A DNA stretch of 64,000 bases, from NCBI GenBank assembly GCA_964548535.1, contig CAZJRQ010000007.1, positions 22,286 to 86,285 on the forward strand. The letters are read 5' to 3'. The notes below the pieces were generated by a model, which had not been told where the DNA came from, made no database searches, and saw only the letters and a list, made by a program, of their open reading frames with translations. Made by a program: the position numbers and the translations under genes. Positions 8,902 through 18,098 of the stretch are shown here, in pieces; the first letter of the stretch is position 1; the number at the start of each line of letters is the position of its first letter. Source of the stretch: CAZJRQ01 sp964548535 (GTDB lineage Bacteria; Bacillota; Clostridia; Oscillospirales; Ruminococcaceae).

Positions 8902-8994
8902 TGAATAACCCCCTATATTATTTTTAAAAATATCAAAGCGAATTATAAAAAACGCAATAAATACATTGTATAATCATAATATTCTCTTCTGTCT

Positions 8995-9023
8995 ATTATA
9001 CATTATTCTACTATTTATGTCAA
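8995..9023 (-). promoter_or_regulatory. Promoter of the sugar transferase gene
   Basis: Minus strand: TTGACA, 17-bp spacer, TATAAT, a consensus match. The predicted start near 8988 leaves an 87-nt AT-rich leader in which I see no strong structure. Between 9024 and 9175 nothing else was recognised. Confidence 0.85.
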
Positions 9024-9175
9024 CCGATTTCCATAATGTAAACGAAATCATATTTTATTTTTTTAATTTAACTAAATAACCAACGTAACCCCACCGCCAT
9101 TTTGGGACTTTTCAAGTAAAACAAACTTTACTTCGTCTTTAAAAATTAACACAAAATTTTCATATTTATATCATG

Positions 9176-9213
9176 AAAGCCCCTAATTATACGTGCATAA
9201 TCAGGGGCTTTTT
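9176..9213. terminator. Terminator after the ABC exporter operon
   Basis: AAAGCCCCT pairs with AGGGGCTTT, with further pairing inside (AATTAT with ATAATC). The T-run is better on the plus strand (T5) than on the minus strand (T3), so termination of the minus-strand operon may be modest. Confidence 0.6.
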
Positions 9214-9219
9214 CAAATA

Positions 9220-11073
9220 TTATGAAGCGCTGTCAAATTGCGAGTTGTAAAGTTCTGCATAGAAACCATCTTGACTTATTAGTTCATCATGACTTCCCTG
9301 CTCTATGATATCTCCATCCTTCATGACCAAAATCAAGTCAGCATCTCTAATTGTAGACAATCTGTGAGCAATTACGAAACTTGTTCTGCCCTCCATCAAA
9401 TTATCCATAGCCTTTTGAATTCTGATTTCTGTACGTGTATCAACTGAGGAAGTTGCCTCGTCAAGAATCATAATTTTGCTGTCTGCCAAAATTGCTCTTG
9501 CTATTGTCAAAAGCTGTTTTTGACCTTGTGAAACGTTTGTGATTTCCTCATTAAGTTCCATATTATATCCACCAGGCAGCGTTTCGATAAAGTGGTGAGC
9601 ATGAGCTGCCTTAGCTGCTGCATATACCTCTTCATCAGTTGCATCTAAACGTCCATAACGAATGTTTTCCATAATAGTTCCTTTAAACAACCAAGTGTCT
9701 TGTAAAACCATACCAAAAGCCTCGCGAAGTTCACTTCTGTCAAAATCATTTATGTCATATCCGTCAATTTTAATTTTTCCGCCATTCAAATCATAGAATC
9801 GCATTAGAAGCTTAATCATTGTAGTTTTACCAGCACCAGTCGGACCTACTATTGCAATTTTCTGTCCCTGCGAAACATTTGCTGAGAAATCGTTGATTAT
9901 AATCTTATCAGGATTATATCCGAATCTAACGTCATCAAACTCAACCTCGCCCTTAACATCATCGATTGAAATAGGAGCATGATTCTCTGCAGTCTGTTCC
10001 TCTTCGTCCTCGTTTAAGAACTCAAAAATTCTTTCTGATGCAGCTGCTGTTGTTTGAAGCAAACTAGAAATCTGTGCAAGCTGTTGAATTGGATGTGTGA
10101 ACTGTCTTACATACTGTATAAATGCCTGAATATCACCGACAACAATACTGCCCTTCATAACAAAATATCCGCCGAAAACTGCAACAGCAACATATCCCAA
10201 GTTGCCAACAAACTGCATGATAGGCATCATCATTCCAGACATAAACTGTGATTTCCATGCTGAAGTATAAAGCTTTTTGCTTGCCTCATCAAAATCATCT
10301 GTAACTGCCTGCTCACGATTGAAAGCTTTAATTACATTGTGACCGCCGAAAATTTCTTCAACCTGACCATTAACATCACCCAAATATTCCTGCTGTTGGT
10401 GGAAATATTTCTGTGATTTCTTTACAACAACTCCAATAATTCCGCCAGATATAGGAAGTATTACAAGAGCAATCAAAGTCATCGCCGGGCTGATTGAAAG
10501 CATCATAATCAAGATACCAATAATAAGTGAAATAGATGTGATAAGCTGAGTAATCGACTGATTTAAACTTTGAGAAAGAGTATCAACATCGTTTGTGACT
10601 CTTGACAAAACCTCGCCGTGCGTTCTTGTGTCAAAATAATTCATTGGCATACGGTTAATTTTCGCGCTAATTTCTTTACGCAATTTATAGGTTACTTTTT
10701 GAGAAATACCTGTCATAATCCAACCTTGAACAAATTGGAGGAGTGCTGACAAGCAATAGAGTCCCAAAAGAATTAAAAGTATTTGCCCAATTCTATCAAA
10801 ATTCATTGAGCCTGTTCCCTTAATTTTTGCAACAAGTCCTTCATAAATTTCCTGAGTAGCCTTACCTAAAATTTTAGGTCCTACGATACTAAAAATAGTA
10901 CCGCCTATTGCAAATATGATTACTGCAATAAATCTACCCTTAAATTCGGACATATATTTCGCAAGCTTTAGTGATGAACCTTTAAAATCCTTAGCCTTTT
11001 CGCCAGCACCCATAGGACCATGCCCCATTGGACCACCAGAACGCTTAGGTGCATTGTTCTTTGATTCAGCCAT
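9220..11073 (-). CDS. Heterodimeric ABC exporter subunit, catalytically complete half
   Basis: A 617-residue half-transporter: an N-terminal tail rich in Gly, Pro and Met, six membrane helices (about 45-345), then an ATPase domain with Walker A VGPTGAGKTT, Walker B IMILDEATSSVD with catalytic Glu, and switch histidine in VIAHRLSTIRDADLI. The signature motif is altered to VSQGQKQLLTIARAI. In heterodimeric exporters such as LmrCD and TM287/288 the altered signature sits opposite the degenerate partner site, as it does here with the upstream gene. The RBS lies in the last codons of the upstream gene, whose TAA directly precedes this ATG. Likely a drug or lipid exporter; substrate unknown. Confidence 0.93.
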   Translation of the reverse strand: MAESKNNAPKRSGGPMGHGPMGAGEKAKDFKGSSLKLAKYMSEFKGRFIAVIIFAIGGTIFSIVGPKILGKATQEIYEGLVAKIKGTGSMNFDRIGQILLILLGLYCLSALLQFVQGWIMTGISQKVTYKLRKEISAKINRMPMNYFDTRTHGEVLSRVTNDVDTLSQSLNQSITQLITSISLIIGILIMMLSISPAMTLIALVILPISGGIIGVVVKKSQKYFHQQQEYLGDVNGQVEEIFGGHNVIKAFNREQAVTDDFDEASKKLYTSAWKSQFMSGMMMPIMQFVGNLGYVAVAVFGGYFVMKGSIVVGDIQAFIQYVRQFTHPIQQLAQISSLLQTTAAASERIFEFLNEDEEEQTAENHAPISIDDVKGEVEFDDVRFGYNPDKIIINDFSANVSQGQKIAIVGPTGAGKTTMIKLLMRFYDLNGGKIKIDGYDINDFDRSELREAFGMVLQDTWLFKGTIMENIRYGRLDATDEEVYAAAKAAHAHHFIETLPGGYNMELNEEITNVSQGQKQLLTIARAILADSKIMILDEATSSVDTRTEIRIQKAMDNLMEGRTSFVIAHRLSTIRDADLILVMKDGDIIEQGSHDELISQDGFYAELYNSQFDSAS

Positions 11074-13383
11074 TTATATCTCCTCCTTTACTGAAGCTTT
11101 TGCGGTTTCCATTTGCTCACTAAATTCGTTTTCAGAAAGCTGTGATTTAACAATTTGCTGATATACATCACTGTTTAAAAGAAGCTCATTATGCTTACCA
11201 ATTCCAGCAATTCTACCATCGTCAAGAACAATAATTTTATCAGCATTCATTATAGTAACTATTCTTTGAGCAACTATCATAACTGTACTATCTCCAACAT
11301 TTTCACCCAAAGCCTTACGAAGTGCCAAATCAGTTTTGTAGTCAAGAGCTGAGAACGAATCATCAAAAATGTAAATCTTAGGGTCTTTCGCAATTGCTCT
11401 AGCTATTGACAAACGCTGTTTTTGTCCGCCAGAAACGTTCGAACCGCCTTGTGCAATATGAGTCTTATATTTATCAGGTTTTGAATCAATAAAATCTGTT
11501 GACTGCGCAATTTCAGCAGCAAGCTCAATCTGTTCCCTTGACGCATCAGGACATCCAAAGTGAAGATTACTATCAATATCACCAGAGAAAAGTACTCCCT
11601 TTTGAGGTACATATCCGATACCCTCACGAAGATTGTGCTGAGTATAATCTCTAATGTCAATTCCGTCAATTAAAATTTCACCGTCTGTAACATCGTAAAA
11701 ACGAGTTATAAGATTTATAAGCGTCGACTTACCACTACCTGTACTGCCAATTATAGCAGTAGTTTCTCCAGGCTTTGCAGTAAAATCAATATCATGCAAA
11801 ACATCGCTATCAGCATTTGAATATTTGAAATCAACATGCTTAAATTCTACAAGACCATTCTTAATATGCAGGTCAGGACTTGCGTTAGGCTTATCTGCAA
11901 TTGTAGGCTCTGTAGTTAGAATTTCATCAATTCTTTCAGCAGAAACAATCGCACGTGGAAGAAATACAGAAATCATAGTAAGCATTAAGAAAGAGATTAC
12001 AATCTGAATTGTGTATGTCAAAAATGCAGTCATTCCGCCAACCTGTAGATTTCCCAAGTCAATCTGCTTTGATGATACCCAAATAATCAAAACGGACACA
12101 CCGTTCATAACAAACATCATTATAGGCATCATAAATGTCATTACACGATTTGTAAACAGCATTGTTTTAGTCAAATCCTTGTTAACAACATCAAAACGTT
12201 CCTCTTCATATTTCTCACGTGAGAATGCACGAATTACAGGAAGTCCAGTAAGAATTTCTCTCATTACAAGGTTAAGATTATCGACCTTTTTCTGCATAAT
12301 CTTAAATTTAGGCATAGCAACGATTAACAAAACTCCAACCATAACTATAATAATTCCAACCGCAAGTGCGATAATCCAAGCCATATTTGAATTTGTATTA
12401 ATAACCTTAATAATTCCGCCGATTGCCAAAATTGGTGAATAAATAATCAACCTAATTATCATTACAATTACAAGCTGAATTTGCTGAATATCGTTCGTCG
12501 AACGTGTAATTAAGCTGGCTGTTGAGAAATTATCCATCTCAGCATTTGAAAATTTAAGAACCTTTTTAAACACACCAATTCTCAAATCAAGTCCAACACC
12601 AGCACCAACTCTAGCCGCAATGTAGCAAACTGTAATAGAAATCAACATTATAACGCAAGCCATACCTAGCATTTTCGCGCCTGTTGTAAACATATAAGAC
12701 TTCTCAATCTTATCTTGGTCAACACCCAGCGATTCATTTTCTTGAATAACAAAAGCCTTACCAGCCTGTTCAACAGCCATATCAGAAATATCCTTGTACT
12801 GTTCCTCAACACTATTTCTAAATTCAATCGGATCAATTTTACCAGCCGCAATAAATGTCATCAAGCTAACACTATCTCCGTCGTTAACTGGTATTTCCAT
12901 TGACTTTGCAAGATCAGCAAGTGTAGTACCCTTTTCAGCCTTGCCGTCTGTCATCATTGAAACTGCATCCTCATCTGACATTTGAACAACACCAATAACT
13001 GTCATCATAGGCATTCCAAAAACATCATTAAGCTTATCGATAGTATCAGCATCCACATCAGATTTAAGTGCATAAACTTCATCCGTAACAGCATCTTCCT
13101 TATATGGAATATCTGCAGATCTAACACCGTCAACCAAGCTATAGTTTTCGTCAATCAGCGTTTTATCATCATCGGTCATAAACATCTCAAGTGTTTTCAT
13201 AGATGTCTGGCTAATTACATGAGGAGTTACATTTTCAACACCCTTTTGAGTAATACCAACGTCGACAATCTTTGAAGTATAAGCAGGCAACGACAGGTCG
13301 CAATAAGCCTGAACAACTAGCAGACAAACTGCTATTGCAACCCAGCCCCAATACTTCTTCAAATATTTGAGTATTTTTGTCAT
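11074..13383 (-). CDS. Heterodimeric ABC exporter subunit with degenerate ATP site and large external insert
   Basis: A 769-residue half-transporter. Between membrane helix 1 (about 13-33) and helix 2 (about 238-260) lies an insert of roughly 200 residues, predicted extracytoplasmic, absent from standard exporters of about 580 residues. The ATPase domain has Walker A IGSTGSGKST and a canonical VSGGQKQRLSIARAI signature. The residue after Walker B is Asp rather than Glu (IYIFDDSFSALD) and the switch histidine is Gln (VAQRIVTI), marking a non-hydrolytic site. Its start overlaps the marR stop codon (TAATG) and its end abuts the partner, so all three are one operon. Confidence 0.92.
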   Translation of the reverse strand: MTKILKYLKKYWGWVAIAVCLLVVQAYCDLSLPAYTSKIVDVGITQKGVENVTPHVISQTSMKTLEMFMTDDDKTLIDENYSLVDGVRSADIPYKEDAVTDEVYALKSDVDADTIDKLNDVFGMPMMTVIGVVQMSDEDAVSMMTDGKAEKGTTLADLAKSMEIPVNDGDSVSLMTFIAAGKIDPIEFRNSVEEQYKDISDMAVEQAGKAFVIQENESLGVDQDKIEKSYMFTTGAKMLGMACVIMLISITVCYIAARVGAGVGLDLRIGVFKKVLKFSNAEMDNFSTASLITRSTNDIQQIQLVIVMIIRLIIYSPILAIGGIIKVINTNSNMAWIIALAVGIIIVMVGVLLIVAMPKFKIMQKKVDNLNLVMREILTGLPVIRAFSREKYEEERFDVVNKDLTKTMLFTNRVMTFMMPIMMFVMNGVSVLIIWVSSKQIDLGNLQVGGMTAFLTYTIQIVISFLMLTMISVFLPRAIVSAERIDEILTTEPTIADKPNASPDLHIKNGLVEFKHVDFKYSNADSDVLHDIDFTAKPGETTAIIGSTGSGKSTLINLITRFYDVTDGEILIDGIDIRDYTQHNLREGIGYVPQKGVLFSGDIDSNLHFGCPDASREQIELAAEIAQSTDFIDSKPDKYKTHIAQGGSNVSGGQKQRLSIARAIAKDPKIYIFDDSFSALDYKTDLALRKALGENVGDSTVMIVAQRIVTIMNADKIIVLDDGRIAGIGKHNELLLNSDVYQQIVKSQLSENEFSEQMETAKASVKEEI

Positions 13384-13922
13384 TATTTGTTCTCCTTCTC
13401 TTCTTGTTTTTGCATTCGCGCGTCAAATTTTGATTCTAGAATTTCACAAAACTCTTCATTTAGTTTTAACATTTCTTGAGTCTTGTCTTTCCCCATCTCA
13501 TCAAAAACAGACAAAATAAAATTCATATTTTTTTCTTTTCGGCTTTTGAAAAGTTCAAAGCCCTTTTTAGTAAAATACACCTTAACTCCACGTCGGTCAG
13601 ATTCGTCAATAAATCTTTTAACAATCCCGTCCTTTTCAAGAATACCAACAGTTTTTGAAATCATAGCGGGTGATACTTCAAGTTCTTTAGAAATCAAATT
13701 CATAGATACCCCAACACCAATGATATCATTACCCTCAAGGCAGCCATGATCAAGCAAAATAAGCTGTTCCATTACAATTAAAGTAACAAAAGAACTTTGT
13801 GAAATTGTGTTCTCTTTTTCACTGCACAGATTATTTTGATACTTCACATTTTTAAGCTGGATATTTTTCATTCTTCGATGCAAGTCCATGAATTTCTCAG
13901 CATATTCCAGATTCGTAATCAT
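13383..13922 (-). CDS. MarR-family transcriptional regulator of the ABC exporter operon
   Basis: A 179-residue winged-helix protein. SMNLISKELEVSPAMISKTVGILEKDGIVKRFIDESDRRGVKVYFTKKG gives the recognition helix and the beta-wing with the D-x-R-x-x-x-V pattern of MarR proteins. I chose ATG 13922 because AAAGGGG sits just upstream; a GTG at 13958 has no RBS. First gene of a three-gene operon with the two exporter subunits. A palindrome just downstream of the -10 element is a plausible self-repression site, so the protein probably represses the exporter until a ligand binds; the ligand is unknown. Confidence 0.88.
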   Translation of the reverse strand: MITNLEYAEKFMDLHRRMKNIQLKNVKYQNNLCSEKENTISQSSFVTLIVMEQLILLDHGCLEGNDIIGVGVSMNLISKELEVSPAMISKTVGILEKDGIVKRFIDESDRRGVKVYFTKKGFELFKSRKEKNMNFILSVFDEMGKDKTQEMLKLNEEFCEILESKFDARMQKQEEKENK

Positions 13923-14009
13923 CACCCCTTTTCTTGCAAAGTCAAAGATTAATTTCACTTACTAAACACATTAATCACATACATTTCACACCGTTAACTT
14001 ATTTAATAA

Positions 14010-14022
14010 TTAACCTAGTTAA
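14010..14022. promoter_or_regulatory. Operator-like palindrome for the MarR-family regulator
   Basis: TTAAC-CTA-GTTAA, a perfect 5-bp inverted repeat around 3 bp, located right after the -10 element at the predicted start. A further GTTAAC half lies nearby at 13993-13998. The position fits repression by blocking RNA polymerase; the factor is inferred from the adjacent gene. Confidence 0.5.
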
Positions 14023-14032
14023 CTGTTAAACA

Positions 14033-14061
14033 AGTATATCATTTTTAGTTTATTATGTCAA
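14033..14061 (-). promoter_or_regulatory. marR-ABC exporter promoter
   Basis: Minus strand: TTGACA, 17-bp spacer, TATACT; predicted start near 14026. Confidence 0.85.
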
Positions 14062-14134
14062 GAGAAACTATTACAAACTTACCAAACATTCGAACGTTTT
14101 TTTGTATATATCTACAAAAAAACAAGTACAAAAA

Positions 14135-14162
14135 AACTCCCCGTAATTAAATACAGGAAGTT
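14135..14162 (-). terminator. Terminator of the beta-lactamase-like lipoprotein gene
   Basis: Minus strand: AACTTCC pairs with GGGAGTT (one G-U), plus inner GTA/TAC, followed by T7. Confidence 0.75.
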
Positions 14163-14180
14163 TAAATCATCTATTATATT

Positions 14181-15266
14181 CTAACATATCAACGAATTAA
14201 TCTCATCAAAAACATCAGCTAACTCATTAAAAACCTTGTCACTTTGCTCTGTTTCAGGATACTGATTTGAATAAATACAAAGTACAAAAGGCGAATCAGC
14301 ATAAACTATTGCACAATCATTATACACACTTTCGGAAAACTCCGAACCATACTTATGCGCAACCTTGTATTTATCAGATAAACTCGCGCTAATCTGCTCA
14401 TCATTATCAGTTTCAGTCATAAGGTCAATAAGCCACTTACCATTCTCACTCTCTTCGCCGAACTCATAAATATCAGTGAATGATTTCATCATATCCGAAG
14501 TTGTGGCATAGGTAAAAATCCAGTCCGAACCAACATAATAATTAGCACCAATACTGTAATTCAAATTATTAAAAACTGTCCAGCCATAGTACTGTTCAAG
14601 CAAATAATAAGCCGTATTATCTGAAATCTGTATCGAAAGCTCAATAAGTTCCTTTGCAGTAAAAACATCACCCATTGATTTTGAAGCTAAATAATCAACA
14701 CCAACGGTATCTCCAGTCCAATTCTTGTTCTTAACAATTTTATCATCAAGATCAATACCGTTTGCCAAAATGCTCTTTATGTATGGGGCTTTAATAGTAC
14801 TGCAAGTCATAAACTGCTTGTTTTCATTGTAATTTACTACTGCACCAGTATCAATATTCTTATATGAAAACGCAAGCGAAGTGCCAATTTCTGAAACAAT
14901 TTTATCAAGCTTATCAAAACACTTGCTAAGCTCATCATTTGACGCAATCTGATCAAATCCACCAGCTGTAAAATTTCTATTATTCAAAAGATAATAAGAA
15001 AAATCCTCAGGTATAACTTCAGATGATTCATCCTCATCTTCACTATCCGCTAACTCCTCAACATTGTCATCATCCAGAATATCACTATTCTCATCTAAAT
15101 CACTTACACCATTTTCATCATCAGAGTTGTCAGAACTTACAGCTGAGCTAGTATCGTTTGTCGCAAAAATATCCCAGCTTGTATCATTACTACCTGAACC
15201 GCACCCTGTCAATAGCAAGATAAATACAATCGAAGTAACACACGTTATATTCTTAAAACATTTCAT
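14181..15266 (-). CDS. Lipoprotein with class A beta-lactamase-like serine hydrolase domain
   Basis: A 361-residue exported lipoprotein: short signal peptide ending in the lipobox LLTGC (Cys22), then an acidic Asp/Glu/Ser-rich linker of about 70 residues, then a beta-lactamase2-type domain. The three catalytic elements are present: S-x-x-K as STIK at about 156-159, SDN in QISDNTAYY near 214, and a KTG-box equivalent KYG near 306. The Glu166 omega-loop region is not obvious. Members of this group include penicillin-binding or wall-modifying hydrolases as well as true beta-lactamases, so resistance should not be assumed. I chose ATG 15266; earlier in-frame codons reach back into the -35 element. 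Monocistronic. Confidence 0.75.
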   Translation of the reverse strand: MKCFKNITCVTSIVFILLLTGCGSGSNDTSWDIFATNDTSSAVSSDNSDDENGVSDLDENSDILDDDNVEELADSEDEDESSEVIPEDFSYYLLNNRNFTAGGFDQIASNDELSKCFDKLDKIVSEIGTSLAFSYKNIDTGAVVNYNENKQFMTCSTIKAPYIKSILANGIDLDDKIVKNKNWTGDTVGVDYLASKSMGDVFTAKELIELSIQISDNTAYYLLEQYYGWTVFNNLNYSIGANYYVGSDWIFTYATTSDMMKSFTDIYEFGEESENGKWLIDLMTETDNDEQISASLSDKYKVAHKYGSEFSESVYNDCAIVYADSPFVLCIYSNQYPETEQSDKVFNELADVFDEINSLIC

Positions 15267-15345
15267 AAAACCTACTAAACCTCTCATAAAACATAGTCGA
15301 ATATTTAATAAACCTAGAAAACATTTATCAAATATCAATGTTTGT

Positions 15346-15374
15346 ATTATACCATACTTATATGATAAAATCAA
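15346..15374 (-). promoter_or_regulatory. Promoter of the beta-lactamase-like lipoprotein gene
   Basis: Minus strand: TTGATT, 17-bp spacer, TATAAT; start near 15339, about 73 nt before the chosen ATG. No clear terminator is visible between this promoter and the end of hydF, so read-through from the hydrogenase operon is possible. Confidence 0.8.
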
Positions 15375-15414
15375 GGTTATAATGTGCGAAATTACTACAA
15401 TTTTACCAATACAA

Positions 15415-16611
15415 TCACATTTTTTCGGCTATATCAGGGAAGATATCCAAACTTCTCTTTAAAATTCCATTAATATGCGCAATCGCAACACCATAATTAG
15501 TGATAGGAACACCAGCATCAACAGCGCATTTTATACGAAATTTCATTTCACGCTCATTAAGCATACAACCACCGCAATGAACAATCAAGCCATATTTGGA
15601 TAAATCAACAGGAAATTCTGTTCCGCTTGTAAACTCAAAATTCAAATGCTTGCCAGTATGATTTTCAATCCACTTGGGCAGTTTCTGTGTACCAATATCA
15701 CCACACTGACGATGATGAGTACAACCCTCAGAAATAAGCACTGTATCACCGTCTGAAAGATTATCAAGTGCCACTGCACCAGCAACCTGCTCTTGTAAAT
15801 CGCCCTTGTGACGAGCGAACAAAATTGAAAAAGACGTCAGCGAAATATCGTCAGGAGTTTCCTTTGAAACCCTATCAAACGCCTGTGAATCAGTAACAAC
15901 ATATTTTGGCTTTTTGCCCAAATCACGCAAGGTATCCGAAAGTTCAAACTCGCGGCATACCACTGATGTACAACCACACTCAAGCAATTCGCGAATCACC
16001 TGCTGTTGCGGCAGAATAAGTCGTCCTTTGGGTGCTGCCGCATCAATTGGAATAACCAACACAACAAAATCACCTGCCGAAACTCTATCCGCAATAATTG
16101 GAAATTCTTCTATCCCTTGCGGTACAAGTTTTGAAATCCTCTCCTTAAGTTCAAAAATTCCGTCCTTAGTTTTCGCACTAACTGCAATTTCACCGTCAGA
16201 AAGATTTATGGTTTCAGACTCATCAGACTTGTTATATACAACAATATATGGAATTGACTTCGCCTTAATTTTGTCTAAAATCTTCTCATCTTCTGAATTT
16301 TTGCCATCTGCTGAGTCAATAACCAACACCGCAATATCAGTTTTATTTAGTACCTGATAAGTCTTACTAACTCGAAGTTCTCCAAGCTTGCCGTCATCGT
16401 CAAGACCTGGTGTATCGATTATCACAACTGGCCCAAGCGGCAAGAGCTCCATTGCCTTTGAAACTGGATCGGTAGTCGTTCCCAGAACTTCCGATACAAT
16501 TGCTAGGTCTTGCCCTGTGATTGCATTAATTATGCTTGATTTTCCTGCATTTCTTCGACCGAAAATTCCAATGTGAATTCTGTCAGCTGATGGTGTGTTA
16601 TTAAGACTCAT
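15415..16611 (-). CDS. hydF: [FeFe]-hydrogenase H-cluster maturation GTPase HydF
   Basis: A 398-residue scaffold protein on which the 2Fe subcluster is assembled before transfer to the hydrogenase. The N-terminal GTPase domain has the P-loop GRRNAGKS (18-25), the switch GTTTDPV, DTPG and YNKSD. The C-terminal cluster-binding domain has CTHH near residue 294 and HCGGC near 345, matching the family C-x-H...H-C-x-x-C pattern. I chose ATG 16611, with AGGAG 9 nt upstream, because the residues before it do not belong to the GTPase fold. Last gene of the TM1266-hydE-hydG-hydF operon; no hydrogenase structural gene is in the window. Confidence 0.95.
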   Translation of the reverse strand: MSLNNTPSADRIHIGIFGRRNAGKSSIINAITGQDLAIVSEVLGTTTDPVSKAMELLPLGPVVIIDTPGLDDDGKLGELRVSKTYQVLNKTDIAVLVIDSADGKNSEDEKILDKIKAKSIPYIVVYNKSDESETINLSDGEIAVSAKTKDGIFELKERISKLVPQGIEEFPIIADRVSAGDFVVLVIPIDAAAPKGRLILPQQQVIRELLECGCTSVVCREFELSDTLRDLGKKPKYVVTDSQAFDRVSKETPDDISLTSFSILFARHKGDLQEQVAGAVALDNLSDGDTVLISEGCTHHRQCGDIGTQKLPKWIENHTGKHLNFEFTSGTEFPVDLSKYGLIVHCGGCMLNEREMKFRIKCAVDAGVPITNYGVAIAHINGILKRSLDIFPDIAEKM

Positions 16612-16648
16612 AAAAACGCACTCCTTATCTGTACTAAATTTTGTACTA

Positions 16649-18067
16649 CTAAAATCTAAAATCACGCTCTCCGTTTGCTATTGCGTCAAGATTATTCTTA
16701 GCTATACCTCTTGTTTTTTCGTTTGTAACATTCTCAATTTCCTGGGAAATAAGTTTTTCGCCGGCCTTCTTCGTATCCAATGACGCGTAATCTTCAAGAT
16801 ACTCTTTTAAAGTAATCAGCGCATTTGGGTGACAGCAATTTTGTATCTGACCCGACTTGCAAAGTGACATAAATCTATCACCTGTTCTGCCCTCACGATA
16901 GCAAGCTGTGCAGAAAGATGGGATATAATCCATTTTAATCAGCCAGTTCACAACCTCGTCAAGAGTTCTGCGATCCTCAACATCAAACTGAGATGAATTA
17001 TCGTCAGCACTTTCTTCCTCAACATATCCGCCAACAGAAGTTCTAGAGCCACCGCTAATTTGTGAAATTCCCAAATGCAATGCTCTCTCACGGCAGTCCT
17101 TGCTCTCACGAGTTGAAACAATCAAGCCTGTGTATGGTACAGCAATTCTTAGACAAGCCACGATTTTCTCAAAAGTATCGTCAGAAATACCGTTGTCAAA
17201 CTGATCAGGGTCAATATCATCAGCACGTCTAATTCGCGGAACAGAAATCGTATGAGGACCTACTCCATGCACTGCCTCCAAATGTTCAGCGTGCATTAAA
17301 AGTCCAGCAAATTCATATCTATAAAGCTCCAAACCAAACAGCGCACCAATTCCAACATCGTCAATTCCAGCATCCATTGCCCTGTCCATAGCCTCAGTGT
17401 GATAATCATAATCATGCTTAGGACCAGTTGGATGAAGCTTCAAATAACTCTGCTTATGATAAGTTTCTTGGAACAAAATATACGTACCAATGTCCGCATC
17501 TTTTAGCTTTTTGTAATCCTCAACCGTAGTCGCCGCAATGTTTACATTAACACGTCTTATCGCACCGTTCTTGTGCTTGATAGAATAAATCGTCTTTATG
17601 CAATCGATAATATAATCAATCGGATTGTTAACAGGGTCTTCACCAGCCTCAATTGCAAGACGCTTGTGACCCATATCCTGCAGCGCAATAACCTCTGCCT
17701 TAACCTCTTCTTGAGTAAGCTTTTTACGGCTGATATGCTTATTTTTATGATGATAAGGACAATAAACACAGCCGTTCACGCAATAGTTTGAAAGGTAAAG
17801 TGGTGCAAATAAAACTATGCGATTACCGTAAAAGTCCTTTTTAATCTGCTCTGCAAGTGAGTAAATTCTCTCGTTAATTTCTGGGATATCGCAATCAAGT
17901 AAAACTGCCGCCTCACGGTGTGAAAGTCCCTTGCGATTTTCTGCCTTGTCTAAAATTTCATTTAAAAGCTTGGCATTGCTTTTATTCTTTTCAGCATACT
18001 CTAAAGTTTCTATAACTTCGTCGTGACAAATAAATTCGTCAGCTTTTAAAGATTTTGGATTGTACAT
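16649..18067 (-). CDS. hydG: [FeFe]-hydrogenase maturase HydG (tyrosine lyase)
   Basis: A 472-residue radical SAM enzyme that splits tyrosine into p-cresol and dehydroglycine to make the CO and CN ligands of the H-cluster. The SAM-binding cluster motif C-x3-C-x2-C is C96, C100 and C103 (NYCVNGCVYCPYH). The C-terminal cluster motif is in FCTACYREGRTGDRFMSLCKSGQIQNCC, the C-x2-C-x22-C arrangement that binds the auxiliary cluster with the dangler iron. It lies 31 nt after hydE and 37 nt before hydF. RBS AAGGAAG precedes the ATG. Confidence 0.96.
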   Translation of the reverse strand: MYNPKSLKADEFICHDEVIETLEYAEKNKSNAKLLNEILDKAENRKGLSHREAAVLLDCDIPEINERIYSLAEQIKKDFYGNRIVLFAPLYLSNYCVNGCVYCPYHHKNKHISRKKLTQEEVKAEVIALQDMGHKRLAIEAGEDPVNNPIDYIIDCIKTIYSIKHKNGAIRRVNVNIAATTVEDYKKLKDADIGTYILFQETYHKQSYLKLHPTGPKHDYDYHTEAMDRAMDAGIDDVGIGALFGLELYRYEFAGLLMHAEHLEAVHGVGPHTISVPRIRRADDIDPDQFDNGISDDTFEKIVACLRIAVPYTGLIVSTRESKDCRERALHLGISQISGGSRTSVGGYVEEESADDNSSQFDVEDRRTLDEVVNWLIKMDYIPSFCTACYREGRTGDRFMSLCKSGQIQNCCHPNALITLKEYLEDYASLDTKKAGEKLISQEIENVTNEKTRGIAKNNLDAIANGERDFRF

Positions 18068-18098
18068 TTCATTACTTCCTTTTATATATTTTTAAAGA

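Noticed and set aside
14181..15266. Calling the lipoprotein an antibiotic-resistance beta-lactamase
   Set aside because: The catalytic Ser-Lys and SDN are present, but the third box is KYG and the omega-loop Glu is not evident; resistance cannot be claimed from sequence alone.
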